This document shows, one piece after another, positions 9,847 to 21,314 of a stretch of 64,000 bases of DNA. The DNA is from Brassica napus. Taxonomy: Eukaryota; Streptophyta; Magnoliopsida; Brassicales; Brassicaceae. Under the pieces are notes generated by a model. The model did not search any database. It saw only the letters and a program-made list of their open reading frames with translations, and was not told where the DNA came from. The stretch spans positions 310,001-374,000 of the forward strand of contig NW_026014884.1 in assembly GCF_020379485.1 (NCBI RefSeq). The letters are read 5' to 3'. The position numbers and the translations under genes are program-made. Every line of letters starts with the position of its first letter. Position 1 is the stretch's first letter.

Positions 9847-12800
9847 ATGGGAGGAAACAAGGTTATTTCGGTTCCGATTTCACTCAAGGGTGGGGGAAAC
9901 TACCTGTTGTGGTCTAGGCTTGTGAAGACAGCCATTGGGAGGCTAGGGTTATGGGATCACATCACAGATGGAGCCCCAGCACCAGTGGCCATTGAGGAAG
10001 AAGGTGGAAGAGAGCTCGCGGTTGCTGATGGAAAGAAGTGGATTCAAGATGACTTGATGGTGCTATCTGTGCTGCAACGATCACTTGAAGAACATCTCTT
10101 GGAAGCCTACAGCTACTGCGAGACTCCAAAACACCTGTGGGAGGTACTCCAAAAGACTTTTGGGAACGTTACCAATCTGAGCCGTGTGTATGAGATCAAG
10201 AAAGCTATCAACACACTGGTACAAGATGGAGAGGAGTTCACCAAGCATTTGGGCAAGTATAGATCCTTGTGGTCTGAGCTTGAATCGTTGAGGCCAAGCA
10301 CTAATGATCAAGAGCTACTCACGGAGAGGAGGGAGCAAGATCAGGTGTTTGGTTTGCTGTTGACGTTGGATCCTCCATTCAACGATGTGATCAAGCACAT
10401 GTTGAGGATGCCAAATCTCCCATCTATGGAGGAAGTGTGTGCGCAACTTCAGAAGGAGGAAGGGTCACTTGGTCTCTTTGGAAGCAAGGGAGACTTAGCT
10501 CTAGCCAACAAGGCTGAGGAAGGAGCACAAGCTAACCGTGCAGCATACAAGACTGATGAGAGGAAGTATGGTGATGAGAGGAGGTTTGGAGGCAATTGTG
10601 ATCACTGCAAGAAGTTGGGACACAAGAGGAGCCAATGCTGGATCCTTCACCCCCATCTCAAGCCGGCCAAATTCAACAAAGACCGAGAAGCCAGAGCTAA
10701 CCTGTCTACTGAAGCAAGTGAGTCCGGTCCATCAGGAGCAGGCTCAAGTGCACAAGTGGGTGAAAGCGCAGGAAAGGCAATGGCAACTCACTACACGCCC
10801 GCAAAGATTTTGGAGCATGAAGTGATTCGCAAATCTGACATTGATGCCCTCATCAAAGCTCTTAAGGAGTCTGGTACATTCGGAAACACTCTTGGTTATT
10901 CTTACACTGCTCATAGGATGCCTGGGAATGAGAATAGGTTGATAGATATCATTGAGGAATTAAAACTGAGAAATGAATCACCTAGAACTCATCTAGCTAG
11001 AGGCATAAAACCATTGATTGTTGACTCTGGTGCATCTCATCACATGATCAGTGATGATAGCTTGATTAAAAACATAGAACCTGCTCATGGACATGTAATG
11101 ATTGCAAATGGAGATAGAATTCCCATTAAAGGTGTAGGAGACTTAAAGCTATTTGATAAGAACTCTAAAGCATTTTACATGCCTGATTTCACTTCTAATC
11201 TCTTATCTGTTAAAAGATGTACCAATGATCTACAATGCAATGTTATCTTTAGTCCTAACAATGTGACATTTCAGGATATTGAGAGCAATAAGTTGATTGG
11301 ACAAGGAGTAACCAAGGGAGATCTTTATGTACTTGAAGATATTAATCCCATTTCTAGTTGTTTGCTGAGTTCTGTTTTAAGTAAAGGTGCATTATGGCAT
11401 TCTAGGCTAGGACATCCACATGTTAGAGCCTTAAGCTTAATGTTACCAGGTGTCATGTTTAAAAATAATGATTGTGAGGCTTGTATTTTGGGAAAACATT
11501 GTAAGACTGTGTTTAAAAGATCTACTACTATCTATGATAAGTGTTTTGATCTTGTTCACTCTGATGTATGGACTGCTCCCTGCTTATCTAGAGATAATTA
11601 CAAGTACTTTGTCACATTTATAGATGAAAAATCTAAGTACACCTGGATAACACTCATTAAAACAAAGGATAGGGTTCTTGATGCATTTAAAAACTTCCAA
11701 GCTTATATATCTAACCAGTATAATGCCAAGATTAAGATTTTCAGGTCTGATAATGGTGGAGAATATACTGGTAATGCTTTCAAGAGTCATCTAGCTCACC
11801 ATGGGATTCTACATCAGACAAGTTGTCCATACACTCCTCAACAGAATGGTGTAGCCGAGAGAAAGAATAGACACCTAATGGAGGTGGCAAGGTCTATGAT
11901 GTTTCACACAAGTGTGCCTAAAAGATTCTGGAGTGATGCTGTGATCTCGGCTTGTTATCTGATCAATAGGATACCAACCAAGATCTTGGAGGATCAGGCA
12001 CCTTATGAAGTTCTAAACAGAAACAAACCTGTGCTGGATCACTTAAGAGTCTTTGGATGTGTGTGCTTTGTACTCGTACCCAGGGAGCTAAGGAATAAGC
12101 TAGAAGCAAAGAGCACAAGAGCCATGTTCATTGGCTACTCAACATCACAAAAGGGATATAAATGCTATGATTCAGAAGCCAGGAGAGTTCTTGTGTCTAG
12201 AGATGTTAAGTTCTTGGAGGATAAGAGCTTTTATGGAGATAGAAAGTGGGAAGATCTTGAAGATTTGTCTCAACCATCTGATAGAGCTACAAGTCTTAGG
12301 CGTGTACTAGAAGGACTTGGAATCAACATGTCCCAGGATCAGCAACCAACCAAGGAGAATGAAGCTGAAGAACCATCACACCATGATCATGAAGGGGAAA
12401 ATGAGACTGAGCCTGAAGATCATGAAGATCAAGACTCAGATAGTCATGGTCAAGGTGTGATACAAAGCGAGGAAGAAGTCATTCAAGAAGTGGAACCAGA
12501 TGAAGTAGAAGGGGAAGCAGTTCAGCCTACGGTGGTGGAGGTGGAACCAGTTCCATTAAGGAGAAGCACACGGTTGAAGAAGGATGTTTCCAACTGGGTA
12601 AACACGAGAGTGTACTACAATGCTCAGGCTGTGAAGCATCCCTCTCAGACTGTGTGTTCTTTTGCTAGTTACCCAAAGGAACATTGCGCTTTCATTACAA
12701 GCTTAGATGGAAGTAGTGTACCAAGATCATATGAAGAAGCAATGCTACATGAAGATTGGAAAGAATCAGTGGGTGATGAAGCTAATGCTATGATAAAGAA

Positions 12801-14268
12801 TGATACTTGGTTTGAAAGTGAGTTGCCAAAAGGGAAGAAGGCTGTAACAAGCAAGTGGATATTCACTATCAAGTATCTACCTGATGGAACCATTGAGAGG
12901 AAGAAGACAAGATTGGTGGCTAGAGGATACACTCAAACATATGGGGAAGACTACATTGATACCTTTGCTCCTGTTGCCAAGCTACATACTATAAGGATTG
13001 TATTGTCTCTTGCTGTGAACCTTGAGTGGGAGCTTTGGCAGATGGATGTGAAGAATGCCTTTCTTCAAGGAGAGCTAGAGGATGAAGTATATATGCATCC
13101 ACCACCAGGCCTAGAGCATCTTGTGAAACCTGGAAATGTATTGAGACTCAAGAAGGCTATCTATGGATTGAAGCAATCTCCTAGAGCATGGTACAACAAA
13201 TTGAGCACTACCTTAAACGGACGGGGGTTCAAGAAGTCTGAACTAGATCACACTCTATTCACTCTCACTACACCCTCAGGTATCATTTGCCTACTTGTAT
13301 ATGTTGATGACATTATAATAACAGGTAGTGATAAGGCTGGTATAAAAGCCACAAAGGAGTTTTTGAAATCTGTATTTGAAATCAAAGACTTAGGAGAAAT
13401 GAAATACTTCCTTGGAATTGAGTTGTGTAGATCTAAGGAAGGATTGTTCATTTCCCAAAGGAAGTATACACTTGATCTTTTGAAAGATGCAGGTATACAA
13501 GGAGATAAGACAGCAAAGATGCCCCTTGAAGATGGATACAAGATTCCACGTGAGGGGGAGGTTGAAGATAGCAAGGCCTTTCATGATCCAAAGCTATACA
13601 GGAAGCTGGTAGGGAAGCTCATCTATCTCACTATCACAAGACCAGACATATGCTTTGCTGTGAATCAAGTGAGCCAGCATATGCAAGTCCCAAAGGAACA
13701 TCACTGGCGCATGGTGGAGAGACTTCTCTTGTATCTGAACGGGACATCAAGCCTTGGAGTATGGATGGGATGCAACAAGAGTACTGAAGTGGTGGGATAT
13801 TGTGACGCTGATTGGGCTGGAGATAGAGCAGACAGAAGATCAACCACCGGCTATTGTACATTCATTGGAGGCAACTTGGTGACTTGGAAGAGCAAGAAGC
13901 AGAAGGTGGTATCGTGTTCAAGTGCTGAAGCTGAGTATAGAGCAATGCTGAAGCTTACAAATGAGTTGGTATGGATTAAAGGGATCTTGAAGCATTTGGA
14001 GATAGAGCAAGTGACTCCAATGACTATGCACTGTGATAATCAAGCGGCTATACACATTGCAACCAACTCAGTCTTCCATGAGAGAACCAAGCACATTGAA
14101 GTTGATTGTCACAAGGTGAGGCAGATGATTGTCTTGGGAGTAATCCTGCCATGCTATACGAGGAGTGAGGATCAACTTGCGGATGTGTTCACCAAGGCAG
14201 CAAGACAAAAGACTATGGAGTCCATTCACATCAGATTGGGACTCATAGATCTTACACCACGGAGCTGA
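9847..14268 (+). CDS. Ty1/copia Gag-Pol polyprotein of N (1473 aa)
   Basis: One open frame in the copia order Gag, protease, integrase, RT, RNase H. Gag (about 1-350) ends with a CX2CX4HX4C zinc knuckle, CDHCKKLGHKRSQC at about 252-265. The aspartic protease motif DSGASHH is near 393. The integrase zinc-binding region spans LWHSRLGHPH to CEACILGKHC (about 515-550), followed by the D,D,E catalytic residues in HSDVW (about 570), RSDNGGEY (about 633) and NGVAERKNRH (about 670). An acidic variable linker (about 830-910) precedes RT with YVDDIIITGSD near 1150. RNase H residues are seen in CDADWAGD, SSAEAEYRA, HCDNQAA and HIEVDCH (about 1319-1420). The ATG at 9847 matches the start of the other family members. 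No lesion is visible. Confidence 0.95.
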   Translation: MGGNKVISVPISLKGGGNYLLWSRLVKTAIGRLGLWDHITDGAPAPVAIEEEGGRELAVADGKKWIQDDLMVLSVLQRSLEEHLLEAYSYCETPKHLWEVLQKTFGNVTNLSRVYEIKKAINTLVQDGEEFTKHLGKYRSLWSELESLRPSTNDQELLTERREQDQVFGLLLTLDPPFNDVIKHMLRMPNLPSMEEVCAQLQKEEGSLGLFGSKGDLALANKAEEGAQANRAAYKTDERKYGDERRFGGNCDHCKKLGHKRSQCWILHPHLKPAKFNKDREARANLSTEASESGPSGAGSSAQVGESAGKAMATHYTPAKILEHEVIRKSDIDALIKALKESGTFGNTLGYSYTAHRMPGNENRLIDIIEELKLRNESPRTHLARGIKPLIVDSGASHHMISDDSLIKNIEPAHGHVMIANGDRIPIKGVGDLKLFDKNSKAFYMPDFTSNLLSVKRCTNDLQCNVIFSPNNVTFQDIESNKLIGQGVTKGDLYVLEDINPISSCLLSSVLSKGALWHSRLGHPHVRALSLMLPGVMFKNNDCEACILGKHCKTVFKRSTTIYDKCFDLVHSDVWTAPCLSRDNYKYFVTFIDEKSKYTWITLIKTKDRVLDAFKNFQAYISNQYNAKIKIFRSDNGGEYTGNAFKSHLAHHGILHQTSCPYTPQQNGVAERKNRHLMEVARSMMFHTSVPKRFWSDAVISACYLINRIPTKILEDQAPYEVLNRNKPVLDHLRVFGCVCFVLVPRELRNKLEAKSTRAMFIGYSTSQKGYKCYDSEARRVLVSRDVKFLEDKSFYGDRKWEDLEDLSQPSDRATSLRRVLEGLGINMSQDQQPTKENEAEEPSHHDHEGENETEPEDHEDQDSDSHGQGVIQSEEEVIQEVEPDEVEGEAVQPTVVEVEPVPLRRSTRLKKDVSNWVNTRVYYNAQAVKHPSQTVCSFASYPKEHCAFITSLDGSSVPRSYEEAMLHEDWKESVGDEANAMIKNDTWFESELPKGKKAVTSKWIFTIKYLPDGTIERKKTRLVARGYTQTYGEDYIDTFAPVAKLHTIRIVLSLAVNLEWELWQMDVKNAFLQGELEDEVYMHPPPGLEHLVKPGNVLRLKKAIYGLKQSPRAWYNKLSTTLNGRGFKKSELDHTLFTLTTPSGIICLLVYVDDIIITGSDKAGIKATKEFLKSVFEIKDLGEMKYFLGIELCRSKEGLFISQRKYTLDLLKDAGIQGDKTAKMPLEDGYKIPREGEVEDSKAFHDPKLYRKLVGKLIYLTITRPDICFAVNQVSQHMQVPKEHHWRMVERLLLYLNGTSSLGVWMGCNKSTEVVGYCDADWAGDRADRRSTTGYCTFIGGNLVTWKSKKQKVVSCSSAEAEYRAMLKLTNELVWIKGILKHLEIEQVTPMTMHCDNQAAIHIATNSVFHERTKHIEVDCHKVRQMIVLGVILPCYTRSEDQLADVFTKAARQKTMESIHIRLGLIDLTPRS
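12385..12401 (+). other. Candidate central polypurine tract of N
   Basis: GATCATGAAGGGGAAAA in the integrase-RT linker, the weakest member of a motif conserved at the same place in seven elements of this window. Confidence 0.4.
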
Positions 14269-14275
14269 TCCCCTT

Positions 14276-14402
14276 AGCCATGAGCTCTTCACTCTTTTTC
14301 CCTCATCAAAGTTTTGTCCCAATGGGTTTTCTTTGGTGAGGTTTTTAATGAGGAAGATCTCATGGTTGTTCCAAGCTTAACTAAGTTACTAAGTTAAGCT
14401 TG
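14276..14402 (+). other. 3' structured module of N
   Basis: The outer stem pairs 14276-14290 with 14353-14367 (one mismatch). The 41-nt hairpin at 14301-14341 has arms CCTCATCAAAG and CTTTGGTGAGG; relative to E both arms have changed at the paired position (G-C to A-T). The PPT hairpin at 14372-14402 has arms CAAGCTTAACT and AGTTAAGCTTG. The PPT (AGGGGGAG, 14403-14410) and the 3' LTR follow directly. Confidence 0.78.
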
Positions 14403-14410
14403 AGGGGGAG

Positions 14411-14976
14411 TGTTGAAATGAGTTGAACAATATATGAGAAGATAGCTTAAGGAGTTGGGAATGAGATAATGTGAAGGCAAAGAGAAGGAAAGCTTGGGAG
14501 TGATCAGACCGTACAAGGCCGTACCGGCCGTACCATCCGTACGGTCCGGATCAATCCACCACTCGACCAAGAGGAGAAGTTACCGCGTGAAAGAAGTAAA
14601 CGGCCAAAGGAGTTTTACCTTAGGGGAGATGACCGTTTGGATGGATAGAGTGACTGAGCCTTATCCACACAGGCTGGAACAGGCTGTAAAGGCAAAAGGA
14701 ACCTGGTCCAAGATGCCAAAAACGTGTGACAGCTCCCATTGGATCAAGTTTGAATTAAAGCAACCTTATCCTTGACCTCACATGCTTAGTCTCTCTGAAA
14801 CCCTTGTATCTGATCCTATATATTGTAAACTCTGTCTTGATTAATAAACAACACGAGTTTATGAGTATCTCTCTCTAGTTCATCATGATAATCTCATACA
14901 CTTTCTCTTAAACACTCTAATCTCTCTTGAATCTCTCTTAGACTTCTCAATACCTTTCTTATTCTCTAAAATCATA
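14411..14976 (+). repeat. 3' LTR of N
   Basis: 566 bp, differing from the 5' LTR by A/G near 14507 and A/C in the AATAAA region. It is followed by the TCCTG target duplication. Confidence 0.93.
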
Positions 14977-14981
14977 TCCTG

Positions 14982-15142
14982 AACTTGGCCCTATCTTTGC
15001 ACAGCCATATGAGCACTTCTGGACACCTTTAAACACTCCTAAAGTCTTCATAGATAATCTCCGGAGGTCTTGCCCTATTCTTGCTCAAGACTCAATCTCA
15101 ACTCAACACTTCACCACTCCATTTCTTTTCTTCAAGTCAACA
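14982..15142 (-). repeat. 3' LTR of B, inner part
   Basis: The last 161 bp of the B 3' LTR as read on the plus strand; it continues from 9176 across element N and ends TCAAGTCAACA before the PPT complement. Confidence 0.9.
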
Positions 15143-15150
15143 CTCCCCCT

Positions 15151-15277
15151 CAAGCTTGACTCTAGCTGATCCTAAGTCAAGCTTGGAACCTTGAAGAACT
15201 TCCTCATTAAAAACCTCACCAAGGAAAACCCTTTGGGACAAAACCTTGATGAGGGAAAAAGAGTAAAGCCTCCAAGG
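15151..15277 (-). other. 3' structured module of B
   Basis: The 41-nt hairpin at 15214-15254 has minus-strand arms CCTCATCAAGG and CCTTGGTGAGG with CCC-AAA-GGG at the tip. The PPT hairpin at 15151-15185 has arms CAAGCTTGACT and AGTCAAGCTTG. The outer stem reads CCTTGGAGG against the 3' segment, as in A. Confidence 0.75.
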
Positions 15278-17186
15278 CCTAAGGATTGGCCAGTGAGTCT
15301 TTGTGCCTTACCAGCAATGTAAGGGACACAAAGACTCTGGATCATGGCCCTCATTTGATGCAAGAGAGAACCCACTCCTCTTGCTCATCATCAACACTTC
15401 TTGTACTCTTCTTTAGACAGATCTTGGTCTCTCCCCCTTTCTCACAACATGGTCTTGGTGTGATCAAGTGCTCGGACTACCAGATCTTCCTTGATAGATA
15501 CAAGCTGATTCTTGGCTGCTTCTTCTTCATGAGTCACCACCATGTTACTGAAACCTTCATGACAGGATGTTTCAGACTGTAGTACCAATCACCTCACTCT
15601 AGAGGCCGCATTGGTGATTGCTTCTTTATCCTTCATTATGCTTCATAACTGATCTGCTCCTCTTCTTGAATAACCACCAAGTACTCTCAGATCATGGAAG
15701 CTTCAACACTCCCCCTCAAGCTTGAGACTCTCACAGGAACAAGCTTGGATGGATAGCTTCATGATCTGTACCATTACTCCATTGCAACACCTTCTGAACT
15801 CGCCATCTTCATGGAGTGCTTGTGGAAGCTTCAGCTACCTCTTCAGTCACCTCACACTAGAAGCCGCACTGATAGAGTCTTCATCTTCTCACAGCCAAGA
15901 GTGCTCTGAACACTCTCTTGCCTAGACACGCCACTGCCTAGACCCGGATGGCTCCTTCTTCTTCAGTTGCTTGCAATGGACCTTCTGAACCTTCTTGGTC
16001 CGACTGATAGCTCACTAAACTCCCCTCCTCAAGCTTGGATTGAGTATAGGTCCAAGCTTGCAAGTGAGCTTCAGTGAAACTACACACCAGTGGCGCATCA
16101 CCACTTCTTTCTCAACTCTCCATTGCTCCACACAATGGGCACAGTCTTCCTCTTTCAACTCGGATGGATGGTGAACCAAGAACACCTCTTGTGAACCTGA
16201 AACATCACTCAAACTCCAGCAAAGATAAGACACAAGTGCATTGGGTCAACCCTTGATGCATCATCAAGTTTGAACACCAATGTCTTTAAGCAATGCAACA
16301 GATTAAACTAGACATTTTCAAGTTCTAATCTTTGCAAGCAAACTCTCTAAGCACAAGCAAGATCCCTTCAAGATTCAAGACAAGCTACTTAGGCAATTTT
16401 AATGCTCCTTAATCTGCAACTTAGACATGAATCCAATGCATCAATACAAGGCAGCAACAACACTCAATGCTTCACATTTAAACTTGGTTTCATTTCATGA
16501 AAGCAATCAGGTTTAGACATTACTACTATCATCCTAAAAGACAATCATTATGAACCAATATGCAAGCAACAACTCTCAGTCACCAAACACAACTCAATAA
16601 GTATCCTGGGACAGATTTTAAACAATTGTTTATTTAGCAATCTTAACACATCCTCAGGTTGTTCAATCACAACACCACAACACAACCTGTCAATATACTC
16701 AAGCTTTATACAAAAGGAAAGAACTTTCTTACAGCCAAGGACCTTTGTATAGATCCTTGATTCCATTGGACAGATTCTGAGTTGTTAGTGTGCACTCCAA
16801 CGCCTCCATCTTCCATGGACCTTTCCTTTTGAACCACCATGTCTTAGCTCCCACCTTTCTCCATGTTGTACACGCCACACCAGTACAAGCAGCAAGCTTT
16901 CTTCTTGAGAAACTTCTTCTTGGACTTTGAATAGCAAGAACCAGGAACTGGCTTTGCTAGAGAGGGTAGCTAATCCACTCCATTGCCTTTGTTTCCTTGG
17001 ATCTTCTTTCTTCAAGGGCGACATGGGATGATGAGGAACAGCACCAGACAGCTTCTGGACTCCAGGATGAACACGCCTGCCTCTTGAGGTGTTGAACAGC
17101 CGGATTGAACAGACAGCTTCTTCTTGGTTGTAATGGACATGGGAGTGAGCTCTGAGGTTTGCGGAAGCTTCAACCAGATTCAGATG
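15278..17186 (-). other. Non-coding internal region of B
   Basis: No pol domain in any frame. Much of it aligns by eye with the A1 and A2 internal regions read on the opposite strand; the PBS-proximal part (about 16600-17186) is diverged. Two extra hairpin-plus-purine-tract units lie at about 15708-15755 and 16015-16065, as in A. No other feature seen. Confidence 0.75.
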
Positions 17187-17204
17187 AACCTGGCTCTGAT
17201 ACCA
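17187..17204 (-). other. Primer-binding site of B
   Basis: Complement of TGGTATCAGAGCCAGGTT abutting the 5' LTR. Confidence 0.9.
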
Positions 17205-18258
17205 TGTGAGATTTTCAGAGATCTCAGGTTGTGTGTGTGTATAAGCTCCAATGGAGCAAGCTGAGAAGATTAGAGTTTGTTTTAGGTGATTTTAGAGAGA
17301 GGGTTTATAAGAGTGTTTCTGTGTTTACTTAAATCAGAAACAAGAGACTTTGAGAGATTAAGAGTATAAGAAAGGGAGAGATTAAAGGGAATCTGATTCA
17401 AGAACACATTTCATTATGAAGTGGAGAGGGGAAATCCCCCAAACTCCCTTAAGGCTCAAAATCGCCTCTTACAAGCTTATTTATAAGCTTAATAGGTTTG
17501 CACAATCTGAAACCTAAATCTAATGGATAATATTAACTTGAGAGAATGGATGGTGTAGATGAGAGCTTGGTATTGCAATCTGTGTGATGTCTTGTGATTG
17601 GCTGAGGGCTGATGATATCTGATTGGCTGATTCAAACTGGTCAAAGGGAAGGCTGTTCTCCCATTGGCTCCTTATAGGCTCCCATGTATCAAGCCTTCAT
17701 TCAGACCATGTTCATGGTCGTGCCCCCCTTTGGCTTTACAGCCAAGGCCAGCCTGTCCATCCTCCAAAGTAACCAATCAGCTCCATCTTTGCTCTCATTG
17801 GCCGCTTGCCTCCACAAAGGATCTTCTTGATTTCCTTTTGATGCTTCACGACCAGACTTCTTTTTATTAGCCCTAAGTATGCACAAAGTCTCCCGGACAT
17901 GTTCTGATCACGCCCTAAGTTTGCACATCTTGTCCCGGACTTTGCACCACCTCAAAACATCTCAAATGGCCAAGTTGTGTATCCTTGGGTTGTCTCGGTC
18001 CGTACGGATCCGTACAGGTCCGTACCATCCGTACTGCCTCGCCCTAAGTATGCACACTTGCCCATTTGCTCCCAAACACTCTTCTAAGTCCCTCCTGGAC
18101 TTGGCCCTATCTTTGCACAGCCATATGAGCACTTCTGGACACCTTTAAACACTCCTAAAGTCTTCATAGATAATCTCCGGAGGTCTTGCCCTATTCTTGC
18201 TCAAGACTCAATCTCAACTCAACACTTCACCACTCCATTTCTTTTCTTCAAGTCAACA
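17205..18258 (-). repeat. 5' LTR of B
   Basis: 1054 bp, the same total length as the split 3' LTR. A CCGTAC cluster lies at about 17999-18034. It ends at the CTCAA target duplication inside the C integrase gene. Confidence 0.9.
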
Positions 18259-20505
18259 CTCAAATGGTGATCGTCCTTGAAGAATCAGAGTTGGTGTCCT
18301 GTTGATGAGATAACAAGCCGTAGCAACTGCATCACTCCAAAACTTCTTAGGCACGTTAGATTGAAAAATCATAGACCTGGCTACTTCCATCAAATGCCTG
18401 TTCTTCCTCTCAGCCACACCATTCTGTTGTGGGGTATAGGGACAGCTTGTCTGATGAAGGATTCCATGCTGAGATAGGTGTAGTTTGAATGCTTGTCCTG
18501 TGTACTCTCCTCCATTATCTGACCTAAAAATCTTTATCTTGGCATTGTAATGGTTAGTCACATAGGTTTGAAAGTTTTTAAATGCATCAAGTACCCTATC
18601 TTTGGTTGGAATTAAGGTTAACCAGGTGTATTTGGACTTTTCATCAATGAAAGTTACATAGTACTTATGGCTATCTCTAGACAGGCAAGGTGCAGTCCAA
18701 ACATCAGAATGAATGAGATCAAAACATTTTTCATAAACAGTAGTGGACTTGGTAAAGACAGTTCTACAATGCTTGCCTAAAATGCAAGCTTCACACTCAT
18801 TATTCTCAAAGGAAACACCTGGCAACATCAGTTTTAAAGCCTTATTATGAGGGTGTCCTAATCTAGCATGCCACAATGCATTTTTACTTAAACTAGAACC
18901 AGAAACAGAAGTAAACGAGCAGCTATATCTAGAAACAGGAGTGAGATCTTCAAGTAAATATAGTTCTCCTTTAGTCACTCCCTTTCCAATCATCTTGCTG
19001 CTTTTAATATCCTGAAACTTCACATCATTAGGACTGAATATAACATTGCATTGTAAATCAGTAGCACATTTCTTAACAGATAACAAGTTTGAAGTAAATT
19101 CAGGCATATAAAAAGCTTTAGTTTCCTTATCAAACAGTTTAAGACTTCCTATTCCTCTAATAGGAATCTTATCTCCATTAGCAATCATCACATTTCCATT
19201 CATTGGTACAATGTTTTTAATCAAACTAGTATCACTTATCATATGATGAGATGCTCCTGAATCAATCACTAATGGCTTAATGTCATGAGAACTAGCAATA
19301 TGTGCAAGGATACTAGATGGTTTGAATGTATGATCATTTCTAGCAAAGTTTGCAATCCTAGATTGATTTACCATTTCTATCAAGCTCTCATGCATCCTAT
19401 CAGTTCTAGTTAGATTCTTATAGTTCTCTACTACACTAGCACCAAATGAATACCCAAATGTGTTACCATTCTCCTTGAACAACTTAATGAGAGCATCAAG
19501 GTCGGATCTCCTTAGATACTCTTGATCATTGTTCCCACGGTTGCTTGGTGCTCCAGTGTAGGCTACAAGAGACTTCCCATCACCTGCCTCACGCCCATCT
19601 ATCTCCTTTCCTTTGCTTGTACCAACACCACTTGTACCATCCGAGACATTAGCCCTTGCCTCACGATCCTTCATGAACTTAGCCGGCTTGAGGTGAGGGT
19701 GGAGTATCCAGCATTGGCTCTTCTTGTGACCATGCTTCTTGCAGTGATCACAACTCCCATTGAACCTCCTCTCCTCAAACTTCCCATGCGCAGCCTTGTT
19801 TGCTTGTGGAGCTTCACTCCCCTCCTCTTGAGTTGCTTGACTTGCAAGGGAAAGATCTCCTTTCTTCCCAAACAGCCCAATGGAGCCTTGCTCCTTCTGA
19901 ATCCGTGCACACACATCCTCAAGGTCAGGTAGAGTATCCTCCCTAAGTAAGTGCTGGATGAGACCGTTGTACGCCGGGTTTAGGGTGAGGAGTAACCCAA
20001 AGACCTTATCTTGCTCTCTCCTCTTGTTAAGCTCATCAGCATCCGTTGTGCTTGGCCTAAGCATCTCCGTCTCGGACCAGAGGCTTCTGAATCTTCCTAG
20101 ATGCTTAGTGAACTCCATGTCTTCTTGTACAAGGTTGTTGATAGCTTGCTTCACCTCAAACACTCGGCTTAGGTTTGAAGTGTTGCCATACACCTTCTTC
20201 AAAGTATCCCACAGCTCTTTAGCAGACTCACAGTAGCTGTATGCATCCAGAATAGCCGGCTCAAGGGACGCATGGAGCACAGACATCACCAACATGTCCT
20301 CTTGATGTCACTTCTCTTCTGCCTTGCTTGCGGCTTCATCTTCAGCCTCTCCTTGAGTGATGAGCTTTGGAGCTTCTCCTGGCGTGATGTGTTTCCAAAG
20401 CCCCTTGCTTCCCACTGTGGTTCTCACCATCCGAGACCACACCAAGTAGTTGTTTCCCTTGAAACACACCGCCACTTTCATGTTCATGTTCATCCCACTC
20501 TCCAT
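18259..20505 (-). pseudogene. Element C polyprotein, N-terminal part (Gag, protease, integrase)
   Basis: The start MESGMNMNMKVAV is homologous to that of E. After 65 codons a TGA at 20308-20310 replaces the tryptophan seen in E (KWQQED), a nonsense mutation; the frame then stays open to the B insertion. Visible parts are the zinc knuckle CDHCKKHGHKKSQC, protease DSGASHH, integrase zinc-binding CEACILGKHC, and D,D,E motifs HSDVW, RSDNGGEY and AERKNRH. Coding resumes beyond B at 8278 without a frame change at that junction. Confidence 0.92.
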
Positions 20506-20715
20506 GTTGAATGTAGAACCCTTTAGACTTCAATAACTTTCTCTTGAGGTAACTTGTCTTGAGCGAACACCACACAGCTTCAATAACACCTCACACAACC
20601 AATAGAACTCAGAAAGACTACCCAGAACCGCTTAAGAACACACGAACACCAAACTGTCTCTTCAAAGCTTCAATCTTGAATCTTTAAAGAACTCAACGAA
20701 ACCAAGTTTCCTATG

Positions 20716-20733
20716 AACCTGGCTCTGATACCA
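20716..20733 (-). other. Primer-binding site of C
   Basis: Complement of the 18-nt initiator tRNA-Met PBS, abutting the C 5' LTR. Confidence 0.9.
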
Positions 20734-21309
20734 TATCACTTTTAGGATTGAGTAGAGTAATCTGAGTAAATAAGAAAGACTAGAAGTGATTTAGAAGAGA
20801 TTTGAGTATGAAATGAGATTAGGAGTCTAGGATCGAATCATGTTGAGAGTAAAGACTAAGAGAGACTCATAACTTTCTTAATAATATTAATGAGTGAGGT
20901 TACATATTTATAAGAGGAACACAAGGGTTTACAAGAGGGGAAATGAGCACTATTGAGCCGTGTGTAGTCAAGGCAATGGATTCAAATCAACCACTAGGAT
21001 GCATCACACGCTTATGGCATCTTGGACTAAAGGTGCTTTAGCTTTCCAGCCTGTTCCAGCCTGGCACCGCGTCCCCTTATCCTTTCAACGGTCTGATCCT
21101 CTCCCTAAGCTACCCAAGTCACTCCTCCTTAGTTACCGTCTCACTTGGATAAGGTATGGTAAGTTTTGGTTGAGGTTTGGATGGTACGGACTTGTACGGC
21201 CTTGTACGGCCTACCGTACCATACTCTCCCAAACTTCCCTAAGTACTTCATCTCCTCTTCTCTTCAACTCCTTATCTCTTCATCTCCATATACTCAGCTC
21301 ATTTCAACA
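20734..21309 (-). repeat. 5' LTR of C
   Basis: 576 bp; lacks one 10-bp TTGTACGGCC unit present in the 3' LTR and has about four substitutions relative to it. Followed by the TAGAG target duplication. Confidence 0.9.
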
Positions 21310-21314
21310 TAGAG

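Larger units (their letters stand above)
9177..14976 (+). mobile_element. Intact Ty1/copia retrotransposon N
   Basis: A complete 5.8-kb element: two 566-bp LTRs differing at two positions by eye, a perfect 18-nt PBS, one uninterrupted polyprotein, PPT, and a TCCTG target duplication (9172-9176 and 14977-14981). It is the most deeply nested element on the left side (D > C > B > N), hence younger than those three. With all motifs present it is a candidate for an active autonomous copy. Confidence 0.95.
8284..18258 (-). mobile_element. Non-autonomous LTR retrotransposon B (holds N)
   Basis: Flanked by the target duplication CTCAA (8279-8283 and 18259-18263) inside the integrase gene of C. LTRs are 1054 bp each once N is discounted. 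The internal region of about 2 kb has PBS and PPT but no pol domain. The PPT-proximal half is closely related to A1/A2, the PBS-proximal part and the LTR are diverged, so B is a sister subfamily of A. Confidence 0.9.
6342..21309 (-). mobile_element. Ty1/copia retrotransposon C (defective, holds B and N)
   Basis: Flanked by the target duplication TAGAG (6337-6341 and 21310-21314). Its LTRs are 586 and 576 bp; the main difference is one 10-bp GTACGG-containing repeat unit. Element B is inserted in its integrase-coding region. C carries an in-frame stop, a deletion of about 1.1 kb removing the RT domain, and a changed RNase H active-site residue, so it cannot move on its own proteins. Confidence 0.92.
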
